From UBA8437 sp964646205 (GTDB lineage Bacteria; Planctomycetota; Planctomycetia; Planctomycetales; Planctomycetaceae): a stretch of DNA of 64,000 nucleotides. Each line of letters starts with the position of its first letter. The first letter of the stretch is position 1. The stretch lies in assembly GCA_964646205.1 (NCBI GenBank), contig CAZYAZ010000021.1:1-64000 (forward strand). Reading direction: 5' to 3'. Below the pieces are notes generated by a model. The model was not told the origin of the DNA. It did no database searches and worked only from the letters and a program-made list of their open reading frames with translations. This document shows positions 47,038-55,626 of this stretch, piece after piece. Position numbers and translations under genes: made by a program.

Positions 47038-47398
47038 CTCCGGTGGTTCCTTTGAAAAGATGAGCCAGTCCGACCAACCACGTTTCGTGCCCAGCCATTC
47101 GCCAGCATCACTACGCGGACAACTTCCGACAGTGGAGAAAACCGCTAAAGAGATCAACTCGACGGGAGCCATTCTGGCCCCACTTGACTGTCAGCGAGTT
47201 CTCTCAACGTGCCAACAAAAAGCACCTGGCACTCGGTGAACAGAACCAACAGCATCCCCGGGACGAAACACCGGATCCAACTCCGCAACAGCATTGCGGT
47301 CGTCTCCCCCTGTATCATCCACTCGCACTCACGGAGCGGATCGGCAAGAATGGACACCGACTTCGACAGCCCCACACCGCATTCGATCGTCCTCCCAG
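47038..47398. other. Divergent intergenic region, no feature found
   Basis: These 361 bases lie between the divergent epimerase and DUF1549 genes and must hold both promoters. I found no pair of boxes with acceptable spacing, and no RNA gene or repeat. In-frame codons extend the downstream gene to 47294, but the signal peptide starts at 47399. Confidence 0.5.
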
Positions 47399-50236
47399 AT
47401 GACACGCACCACACTCCTCAAGCTGGCGTTCGCCGGGATAATGGTCCTCGCCCTGGCGTCTACGACACGGTCCGCCGACCCCACCCGTCCAATCGATTTT
47501 GACCAGACGGTAGCTGCTTTGCTGGCAACCCATTGCCTGGACTGCCATAGCGGCACATCCCCCAAGGGGGGACTGGACCTGACAACCCACGGCCGCGCCA
47601 TCCGTGGTGGCGAGACTGGCCCCGCATTTGTCTCCGGTCGCCTCGACACCAGCCTGGCCTGGAAGCGTGTGGTCGCTGGTGAAATGCCACCCAAGAAACG
47701 CCTCTCCAAGAACGAGCAGGCAGTGTTGAAGCAGTGGATTCTTCAAGGTGCTCGCTGGGGCACAGATCCGATCGATCGCTTCCGGTACACAACCACCACC
47801 CGCGCCGGAACCGANNNNNNNNNNNNNNNNNNNNNNNNNNNNNNNNNNNNNNNNNNNNNNNNNNNNNNNNNNNNNNNNNNNNNNNNNNNNNNNNNNNNNN
47901 NNNNNNNNNNNNNNTGGGGACGCCACTGGCTGGACGTCGTTCGCTTCGGAGAAAGCAATGGATTTGAACGAAATGGCCCCCGGAAAAATTTTTGGCCCTA
48001 TCGCGACTGGGTCATCGACGCGTTGAACCAGGACATGCCTTACGACCGTTTCGTTCGCCTGCAATTGACCGGCGACCTTCTGTTGCCTGGACGGCAGGGG
48101 GCCGCGTCCGCCGGTTTTCTCGTCGCGGGTGTCCACAACACTGTCGTTGGAGGCAGCAAACGAATGAAGCTTCTGGCCAGGCAAGACGAGTTGGAGGATC
48201 TCGCCGCCAGCGTGGGCCAGACGTTCCTGGGCCTCACGGTCAATTGCGCAAGGTGTCACGACCACAAGTTCGACCCCATCCCAACGACCGAGTACTACCG
48301 GATCATTTCCGCGTTGGATGGCGTCAATCATGGAGAACGTGAAGTCGCCGACTCGACCGTCGCCGGAGAGTTGGCCGTTGTGACAAAACGTGTCACAGCC
48401 CTTACAACGCAACTCCGTGCCATCGAAACCACCGTCCGCAAACAGATCCTAAAAAAACGCAAGGACTCTCCGAGCGACGACGATCGATCCAGTCGACCTC
48501 GCCCATTTGCCGAATGGCAATTTGACGACGATCTCCGCGACACAATCGGAAAACTTCACGGTCGCTCGGTTGGAGGAGCACGACTCGAAAACGGCGCATT
48601 GGTTCTCAACGGCAAAACGGCCTACGTTCAGACTGCGCCCCTCGACACTCAACTTGCTGAGAAGACTCTCGAAGCCTGGATTCAACTCGACAACCTTACC
48701 CAGCGTGGGGGTGGCGCGATCAGCATCCAGACCCCCGGTGGGCTTGTCTTCGATTCAATCGTCTTTGGGGAACGCGAGGCTGGGCAATGGATGGCTGGCA
48801 GCAATGGCTTCGTCCGCACGAAATCATTCAACGCTCCGCAAGAATCCCGGGCAACCACCACACCGGTCCATTTCGCAATCACCTACCGGGCCGACGGCAC
48901 CATCACGGGATACCGTGATGGCCAGCCTTATGGAAAACCCTACAAAACTGGCTTCCAGCGCTACGCTCCTGGGAAAGCTGAGATAATTTTTGGCCTGCGG
49001 CATGCACCCGTGGGAGGCAACAAAATGCTTTCCGCTCGTATCCTTGAAGCCCGACTGTACGATCGCGCACTGTCACCGGAAGCCGTCGCAGCCTCGGCAG
49101 GCAAACCGAGCTCTTTCGTACCGGTCCGCGAATTGCTTGCCGCCATGAACACGGCTGAACGCAAGAAACACACTGCGTTGAAGACGCAACTCGCCCCACT
49201 CCTGGCCCAACAACAGACACTCAACCAGAAAACGCGTTCCAAGCTCTACACCATTACGCCCCGCCAGCCCTCGGAGATGAAAGTCCACATCCGAGGCAGT
49301 GTCACCAACTACGGCCCCGTCGTTAAGCCGGGGGGAATTGCGGCCGTGCCGGGACTTCCCGCCGAGTTTCAACTCGCCTCCAACTCCGGCGACGCCGATC
49401 GACGCAAGAAACTCGCCGACTGGATCACTGCACCGGGTAACGGACTTTTCGCCCGTGTCATCGTCAATCGTATCTGGCATTACCATTTCGGACAGGGTTT
49501 CATCACCACGCCCAGCGATTTCGGTTTCAACGGTGGAAAACCCAGCCACCCCCAATTGCTGGAATGGCTCACGTCTCGGTTTGCTCAGGACAAATACAAA
49601 CTCAAGTCGCTCCATCGACGCATCCTTCTCTCCTCCACCTACCGACAGGGATCGCAATCCAGTCCGGCCGGAATGGCAATCGACTCCGAAAACAGGCTGT
49701 TGTGGCGAATGACTCCGCGGAGGGCTGAGGCCGAGGTTGTTCGCGATTCCATCCTTGCGGTCGCGGGCCAACTCAATCCTCAACGTGGTGGACCAGGTTT
49801 CGAGGACGTTTCAATCGTCCCCAACAATGGAACCACCTACTACCAACCGGTCGACCGCGACGACCCCGCCCTGCAGCGACGCACCATTTATCGGTTCACG
49901 CCCCGTGGTGGCCGCACCGCGATCCTGGACACCTTTGATTGCCCCGACCCCTCGACGGCCGCCCCCACGCGCAATGTGACAACTACGCCGCTACAGGCAT
50001 TGAGCCTGCTCAACAACCCCTTCATTCTCCGCATGGCAACCCGCATGGCCCAACGGATTTCCGAGGAAACCGGCAACGGTGTCGAGAAGCAAGTGGTCCG
50101 AGCCTGGCAACTCGCCATCCAGCGTGCCCCCAACAAGCGTGAGCACCGCCTCTCGTGCGAACTTGTCCGAAAACACGGTTTGGACGCTCTGTGCCGCGGG
50201 CTCTTCAACGTCAATGACTTCGTGATCATCGAGTAG
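47399..50236 (+). CDS. Planctomycete cytochrome C/DUF1549/LamG/DUF1553 protein, interrupted by assembly gap
   Basis: The ATG at 47399 gives a signal peptide (TTLLKLAFAGIMVLALAS). A cytochrome-like domain follows with C46-L-D-C-H50 and GEMPPKKRLSKNEQAVLKQW. The 100-N run then removes the first half of DUF1549, which resumes at WGRHWLDVVRFGESNGFE and CARCHDHKFDPI. A LamG/concanavalin-like insert (GKTAYVQTAPLDTQLAEKTL, EAWIQLDNL, ARLYDRALSPEAVAASAG) precedes DUF1553 (IVNRIWHYHFGQGFITTPSD, TTTPLQALSLLNNPF). Comparison with the copy at 34803-37112 suggests that about 104 residues are missing, not the 34 implied. The GTG of the DUF1501 partner begins three bases after the stop. Confidence 0.9.
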   Translation: MTRTTLLKLAFAGIMVLALASTTRSADPTRPIDFDQTVAALLATHCLDCHSGTSPKGGLDLTTHGRAIRGGETGPAFVSGRLDTSLAWKRVVAGEMPPKKRLSKNEQAVLKQWILQGARWGTDPIDRFRYTTTTRAGTXXXXXXXXXXXXXXXXXXXXXXXXXXXXXXXXXXWGRHWLDVVRFGESNGFERNGPRKNFWPYRDWVIDALNQDMPYDRFVRLQLTGDLLLPGRQGAASAGFLVAGVHNTVVGGSKRMKLLARQDELEDLAASVGQTFLGLTVNCARCHDHKFDPIPTTEYYRIISALDGVNHGEREVADSTVAGELAVVTKRVTALTTQLRAIETTVRKQILKKRKDSPSDDDRSSRPRPFAEWQFDDDLRDTIGKLHGRSVGGARLENGALVLNGKTAYVQTAPLDTQLAEKTLEAWIQLDNLTQRGGGAISIQTPGGLVFDSIVFGEREAGQWMAGSNGFVRTKSFNAPQESRATTTPVHFAITYRADGTITGYRDGQPYGKPYKTGFQRYAPGKAEIIFGLRHAPVGGNKMLSARILEARLYDRALSPEAVAASAGKPSSFVPVRELLAAMNTAERKKHTALKTQLAPLLAQQQTLNQKTRSKLYTITPRQPSEMKVHIRGSVTNYGPVVKPGGIAAVPGLPAEFQLASNSGDADRRKKLADWITAPGNGLFARVIVNRIWHYHFGQGFITTPSDFGFNGGKPSHPQLLEWLTSRFAQDKYKLKSLHRRILLSSTYRQGSQSSPAGMAIDSENRLLWRMTPRRAEAEVVRDSILAVAGQLNPQRGGPGFEDVSIVPNNGTTYYQPVDRDDPALQRRTIYRFTPRGGRTAILDTFDCPDPSTAAPTRNVTTTPLQALSLLNNPFILRMATRMAQRISEETGNGVEKQVVRAWQLAIQRAPNKREHRLSCELVRKHGLDALCRGLFNVNDFVIIE
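47815..47914. other. Assembly gap (100 N)
   Basis: Exactly 100 unknown bases, the conventional placeholder for a scaffold gap of unknown size. It falls inside a DUF1549/DUF1553 gene whose frame happens to match on both sides. Confidence 0.98.
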
Positions 50237-50239
50237 CAC

Positions 50240-51664
50240 GTGATTCCCGACTACCAGACTTTCGATAGACGCCAACTCCTGCACTGGGGAAGCCACGGTT
50301 TGGCCGCCACCGCGGTCGCCGGAATGTTGCAATCGGACACCCCGGCCAGCGCTGCCCCTCCCGCTCCCGGCACGCTACCCAAAGCACGCCGTGCCATACA
50401 GATTTCACTCATCGGTGGCATGAGTCACGTCGACTCGTTCGATCACAAACCAGAACTCGACCGGCACCACGGCCAGTCGCTAAAAACCGACGAAACACCC
50501 GACATCTTTTTTGGTCGCGTCGGCCTGCTCCGACGCAGCGACTGGAAATTCAAACAGCGAGGCGAAAGTGGACTCTGGATCTCGGACATGTTCCCGAAAA
50601 TCGCGGGAATGGCTGACGAACTCCTGCTGCTGAGGTCCATGGTCTCCGATTCTGCCAATCACACGCCCGCCCTGTTTTTCTTGAACAGTGGCTTCGGAGC
50701 CAACGGTTTCCCTTCAACCGGTAGCTGGCTTTCCTATGGACTCGGCAACGAGTCGCAATCGCTCCCAACCTTCGTGGTACTCCCCGATGCCCGTGGTGGG
50801 CCAAACGGAGGGGCCAGCAACTGGAGCAGTGGTTTTTTGCCGGCCCAGCACCAGGGGATCGTTTTCCAGGGTGGCGACCAACCTGTCCGCGATCTCTTTC
50901 CAGCAACCAAACAGCCTCCAGGCCGTGACGAGGCTGTCAAACGCTTCCTCGCTTCGCTTTCTCAACGAACCCCCGACAACTCCGACAACAGCCTGCTGGA
51001 CGCCCGTATCCGCAGCTACGAATTGGCCGCCAAGATGCAAGCATCTGTTCCGGAAGTCAGTGATCTTTCGGGAGAGCCGCGGCATATCCAGGACATGTAC
51101 GGACTTCACGACAAAACCACCTCCGATTGCGGCCGCCGGTGCCTGTTGGCGCGTCGCCTGCTGGAACAGGGGGTCCGGTTCGTGCAGATCTATTCGGGAG
51201 GCCCCATCGCTGGTAGCCCACGGGCCAGTTGGGATGCTCACGAAAGCGTACGGCAAAACCACGGATTCGAGGCGTCCCGGATCGACCGCCCCGTTGCGGC
51301 ACTGCTCAAGGATCTCCGGCGGCGAGGAATGCTTGACGACACACTGGTCATGTTCACCACCGAATTTGGGCGAACACCGTTCGCACAATCAGCCGCCAAC
51401 GCCGTGGGCCCAGGCCGCGACCACAACCGTTACGGGTTTGCGGGCTGGCTGGCTGGTGCCGGCGTACGACGTGGGAGCTCCCATGGCTCGACCGACGACG
51501 TCGGCTGGAAGGCCGCCGAACACCCCATGCCCTGGCACGATTTCCATGCCACACTACTCCACCTGCTGGGCATCGACCACACGCGTCTGACCTACTACCA
51601 CAATGGGATTCAACGACGCCTGACCAACGTACACGGCGAGATCCACACAGGCGTCCTGGCCTAA
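50240..51664 (+). CDS. DUF1501 family protein
   Basis: This 474-residue DUF1501 protein starts at GTG 50240. The leader TFDRRQLLHWGSHGLAATAV is of Tat type. Landmarks are SLIGGMSHVDSFDHKPELD, FTTEFGRTPFAQS, GRDHNRYGFAGWLAGAG and HDFHATLLHLLGIDHTR. The IGGMSHVDSFD motif deviates from the GGPSQVDTWD form of the copies at 2442 and 37141. It begins three bases after the DUF1549/DUF1553 stop, and the large propeller protein follows after 36 bases, so the three probably share a transcript. Confidence 0.92.
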   Translation: MIPDYQTFDRRQLLHWGSHGLAATAVAGMLQSDTPASAAPPAPGTLPKARRAIQISLIGGMSHVDSFDHKPELDRHHGQSLKTDETPDIFFGRVGLLRRSDWKFKQRGESGLWISDMFPKIAGMADELLLLRSMVSDSANHTPALFFLNSGFGANGFPSTGSWLSYGLGNESQSLPTFVVLPDARGGPNGGASNWSSGFLPAQHQGIVFQGGDQPVRDLFPATKQPPGRDEAVKRFLASLSQRTPDNSDNSLLDARIRSYELAAKMQASVPEVSDLSGEPRHIQDMYGLHDKTTSDCGRRCLLARRLLEQGVRFVQIYSGGPIAGSPRASWDAHESVRQNHGFEASRIDRPVAALLKDLRRRGMLDDTLVMFTTEFGRTPFAQSAANAVGPGRDHNRYGFAGWLAGAGVRRGSSHGSTDDVGWKAAEHPMPWHDFHATLLHLLGIDHTRLTYYHNGIQRRLTNVHGEIHTGVLA

Positions 51665-51700
51665 CCCACACACTCACCACCTTTCGACAAGGCTGCCGCC

Positions 51701-54700
51701 ATGCTCACCCGGATGAGTTTTCGACTCCTATTGACCAGCCTGACATTCGGCGTTGTCACGGCATCATGCAACTTTCTTGCGGCAGCCGTCCCCACCGACG
51801 CCGCCGATGTCATCCAACAATCCGGAGTTCAGGGCGGCCTGGTGATTCACCTTGGCTGCGGGAAAGGCGAACTCACCGGTGCTCTGCGAATCAACCCTCG
51901 CTACCAGGTGCACGGACTGGATCGTGATGCCACTGGGGTCGATGCCGCTCGAAAACACTTGCTCGAACGGGGTGTTTATGGGCATGTCACCGCGAGTCGA
52001 CTGGCCGGCAGTGAACTGCCACTTGTTGATGGACTGGCAAATCTGTTGATCGTCGACGACGCCCAGGGGATCCCTCGCTCCGAGATGCTCCGGATTCTCG
52101 CTCCCCAGGGCGTCCTGATGACACGTTCGGCCGCCGGATGGACGCGTCATCAAAAACCCCGTCCGGGCGACATCGACGACTGGACCCATTACTTGCATGA
52201 CTCCAGTGGCAATGCGGTGGCCCACGACACCCAGGTCGGCCCGCCGCGCCACATGCAGTGGGTCGGCAGCCCGCGATGGTCGCGGCACCACGATCGCATG
52301 GCAAGCATGAGCGCCATGGTCTCCGGCGGTGGCCGACTGTTCTACATCATGGACGAGGGGTCTCGAGTCTCGATCCAATTGCCTCCCGACTGGAAACTTG
52401 TCGCCCGGGACGCCTTCAACGGGACCATCCTCTGGAAACAACCATTCGAGAACTGGCACAGCCACCTCTGGCCCCTCAAGAGTGGCCCGACTCAACTCGC
52501 AAGACGACTCGTCACCGACGGAAACCGGATTTACGTCACGCTTGGACTCAAGGCTCCACTGAGCGTGATCGACGCAGCCACTGGCCGGCGGCTGCACGAC
52601 CTTCCGGACAGTGCCGGAACCGAAGAAATGCTGGTCAACAACGATTCAGTGTTTGCGATGGTCAACGATGGCGACTCGGCGTTGGTGAAATACAACGTGG
52701 AATTGAACCTCGGCGACCAGGGGCGAGTCGCGCGACAATTCGAATGGAACCGCCAACCACGTCGACTGGTTGCCTGGAATGCCACCACGGCAAAGAAAGC
52801 GTGGCAGGTTAGCTCGCGAATCGCTCCGTTGACACTGGTCGTCGGGCCGAAGCGGGTCTATTACCACGACGGCGAAAACATCGTGGCCAGGGACCGGGAC
52901 ACTGGCAAAACCGCCTGGTCAGCAGTCGGCCCGGTCAAAACAAAAATCAACTTCAATTTCGGACCCAAGCTCGTTCTTTACAAGGACGTCATCCTGTTCG
53001 CCGGCGGTGACCGCACCATGCGGTCCCTCGACGCCGAAACGGGAAAACTTCTTTGGACCGCTCCCCATGACCAATCGGGTTACCAGTCTCCCGAGGACCT
53101 GCTGGTGATGCAGAATCTCGTATGGTCGGCGCCAACCACTCGCACCAAGGACACGGGCGTTTACACCGGCCGCAACCCACGCACCGGAAAGATCGTCAAA
53201 TCCTTTTCTCCGAACGTCGAGACATACTGGTTCCACCACCGTTGTTACATCGCCAAGGCCACCGACCGCTTCCTGCTCCCCTCACGGACCGGCATCGAGT
53301 TTGTTGATCCACAGAAACAGGCCTGGGACATCCACCACTGGGTCCGAGGTGGCTGCCTGTACGGCATCATGCCGTGCAACGGCCTGCTCTATGCTCCACC
53401 ACACAACTGCGCGTGCTACCCCGAAGCCAAGCTGTACGGGCTCAATGTGCTCGCCCCAAAAACGGCCACCCGCCGTCGCCCCAAGCCACTCTCCGACGAG
53501 GAGAGATTGCGGCGAGGGCCGGCGTTCGACGAATTGCAGAAAATTGCCTCCACCACGACCAACCCCGCCGACTGGCCCACCTATCGTCATGATCGCGGGC
53601 GAAGTGGTTCCACACCTTCGGCGGTCTCCCCCAACCTTGCCCCGGCATGGCAAGCCAAACTCTCAGGACGCCTCACCAGTGTCGTTGTCGCCGACGGCCG
53701 ACTCTACGTCGCAGAGACCGACCGGCACACGCTTCACGCGATGGACGCCAGTTCCGGAAAGGCATTGTGGTCCCACACGGTCGGTGGCCGAATCGATTCG
53801 CCTCCCACCATCTCGGGGCCTCGTGTCCTGTTCGGTTCCGCTGACGGGCAAGTCCATTGCCTACGGGCAAGTGACGGCAAACTGGGTTGGAGTTTTCAAG
53901 CGGCTCCAGCCGACCGTCGAATGATGGCGTTCGAACAACTCGAATCAACATGGCCTGTTCACGGCAATGTTCTCTTGCGGGACGGTGTCGTCTACACGGT
54001 CTCGGGCCGATCCACCTACCTGGATGGTGGCCTGCGGATGTTGCGTCTCGACGCACGCACCGGCTACAAACTTTCCGAAACAGTGATGGACGACAAGGAT
54101 CCCCGCACCGGCAAGAATCTACAGTCCACGCTCCAGACCCTCCAGATGCCCGTCGGCCTTCCCGACATTCTCTCCTGTTCCGACGACCGGGTTTTCATGC
54201 GAAGCCAGGCTTTTTCGTTCGATGGAGAACGGTTGGCCATGGGACCGCACTCGGGCAATCCGGCAGTGCAAGGCTCGGTTCAAAAGGGAAAAAACGCGCA
54301 CCTCTTCGCCCCGATGGGCTTTCTGGATGGAACCTACTTCCACCGAGCGTACTGGGTCTTCGGACGAAGTTTTGCAGGCGGACACGCGGGGTATCACCAA
54401 GCCGGAAAATTCACTCCGTCTGGCCGGATGCTCGTCACTGATGGAGAGACGATATTCGGATTCGGACGCAAGCCGCAGTACTACCGCTGGACCACGACAA
54501 TCGAACACCAACTCTTTGCGGCACCGTCCACTCCGCCTCAAGAAGCTCGCTCGTCGGTCGACGAAAAGACCGCCAGAAAAAATGCCCGCCGTGGCAACAC
54601 ATCGATGGTCCATGTCCCCAAGACACCCATCCTCAACCCCAAGGGAACCCCTCTCACAATCCAGGCCTGGGTTCGCGTCCAGCGACAAAATGGGGTTGTC

Positions 54701-55615
54701 GTCGCACGGGGCGGTCCGGCCGCCGGCTTTGCCCTGATCGTCGTCAACGGCAAGCCCCGCTTCCTGGTCCGCAACGCGGGCGCTTTGGCAATCGCCACCA
54801 GTCCGACCACGATCACCGGTCGCTGGGTCCACCTGACCGGCCGCCTCAAAACCGACGGATCCATGCAGCTCTTTCTCAATGGAAAACCCAATGCCACGGC
54901 CAAGTCAGCCGGCCTCCTCAAATCCGATCCGATCCAGTCCATGGAAATCGGTGGCGACGACCAGGGTGCTGTCGGCACCTACAAAAGCCCCTTTTCACTA
55001 ACGGGACAAGTTGACGATGTGCGGTTGTTCTTCGGGTCAGTGACTGACTCCGAGATAGCCGCACACCATGACGACCCCACGAGTTCGAAGACGGCAGCCG
55101 CCCGGCTCGTTCTGAACTACAATTTTGACGACGGAAAAGCTCGCGACCAAACCAAGCATGGCCACGACGGTCAAATCTCGGGTGTCAAGACGGTCAAATC
55201 TCAACGTGGTTTGGCGCTTCGGTTTACCGGAAAACCGGGCCGACAGGCTGGCTCTTTCGTCAAGCCTCGCTGGACCAGTGATATTCCACTCATTGTCCGA
55301 GCGATGACCAAGGCCGGTTCGACCCTGTTCGTCATGGGACCACCGGACCTGGTCGACGAAGAGGAATCATTCCGCCTGCTTGTCGGAAAGGCCAAGACCA
55401 TCCAGGACAAATTGGCAAAACAGGATGCCGCCCTGAAAGGCAGCCAGGGAGCAGTGCTGCTGGCCGTATCGGCCAACGACGGAAAGACGCTGGCTCGAAC
55501 AACCGTGGATGCGTTACCCACCTGGGATGGCCTCGTGGCCGCTCGCGGCCGTCTCTACCTCTCCACCACCGACGGCCGAGTGATTTGCCTGGCGCCGAAA
55601 GCCATCGCTCCCTAG
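51701..55615 (+). CDS. Exported methyltransferase-like/PQQ-propeller/LamG fusion protein
   Basis: This is a 1304-residue protein with a signal peptide over about residues 1-29. Residues 40-150 look like a class I SAM-dependent methyltransferase domain: LVIHLGCGKGELT (motif I), VHGLDRD (motif II), NLLIVDDA (motif IV) and RILAPQGVLM. A first PQQ-like propeller begins near DDWTHYLHDSSGNAVAHDTQ and runs to about residue 600. A second starts at DWPTYRHDRGRSGSTPSA. Around residues 970-1190 a LamG-like domain interrupts it, and a last blade closes the protein (SANDGKTLARTTVDALPTWD, GRVICLAPKA). The methyltransferase fold outside the cytoplasm, where SAM is absent, suggests another ligand or a structural role. 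A second ATG at 51713 is possible. Confidence 0.85.
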   Translation: MLTRMSFRLLLTSLTFGVVTASCNFLAAAVPTDAADVIQQSGVQGGLVIHLGCGKGELTGALRINPRYQVHGLDRDATGVDAARKHLLERGVYGHVTASRLAGSELPLVDGLANLLIVDDAQGIPRSEMLRILAPQGVLMTRSAAGWTRHQKPRPGDIDDWTHYLHDSSGNAVAHDTQVGPPRHMQWVGSPRWSRHHDRMASMSAMVSGGGRLFYIMDEGSRVSIQLPPDWKLVARDAFNGTILWKQPFENWHSHLWPLKSGPTQLARRLVTDGNRIYVTLGLKAPLSVIDAATGRRLHDLPDSAGTEEMLVNNDSVFAMVNDGDSALVKYNVELNLGDQGRVARQFEWNRQPRRLVAWNATTAKKAWQVSSRIAPLTLVVGPKRVYYHDGENIVARDRDTGKTAWSAVGPVKTKINFNFGPKLVLYKDVILFAGGDRTMRSLDAETGKLLWTAPHDQSGYQSPEDLLVMQNLVWSAPTTRTKDTGVYTGRNPRTGKIVKSFSPNVETYWFHHRCYIAKATDRFLLPSRTGIEFVDPQKQAWDIHHWVRGGCLYGIMPCNGLLYAPPHNCACYPEAKLYGLNVLAPKTATRRRPKPLSDEERLRRGPAFDELQKIASTTTNPADWPTYRHDRGRSGSTPSAVSPNLAPAWQAKLSGRLTSVVVADGRLYVAETDRHTLHAMDASSGKALWSHTVGGRIDSPPTISGPRVLFGSADGQVHCLRASDGKLGWSFQAAPADRRMMAFEQLESTWPVHGNVLLRDGVVYTVSGRSTYLDGGLRMLRLDARTGYKLSETVMDDKDPRTGKNLQSTLQTLQMPVGLPDILSCSDDRVFMRSQAFSFDGERLAMGPHSGNPAVQGSVQKGKNAHLFAPMGFLDGTYFHRAYWVFGRSFAGGHAGYHQAGKFTPSGRMLVTDGETIFGFGRKPQYYRWTTTIEHQLFAAPSTPPQEARSSVDEKTARKNARRGNTSMVHVPKTPILNPKGTPLTIQAWVRVQRQNGVVVARGGPAAGFALIVVNGKPRFLVRNAGALAIATSPTTITGRWVHLTGRLKTDGSMQLFLNGKPNATAKSAGLLKSDPIQSMEIGGDDQGAVGTYKSPFSLTGQVDDVRLFFGSVTDSEIAAHHDDPTSSKTAAARLVLNYNFDDGKARDQTKHGHDGQISGVKTVKSQRGLALRFTGKPGRQAGSFVKPRWTSDIPLIVRAMTKAGSTLFVMGPPDLVDEEESFRLLVGKAKTIQDKLAKQDAALKGSQGAVLLAVSANDGKTLARTTVDALPTWDGLVAARGRLYLSTTDGRVICLAPKAIAP

Positions 55616-55626
55616 CCGGCTTTCAC

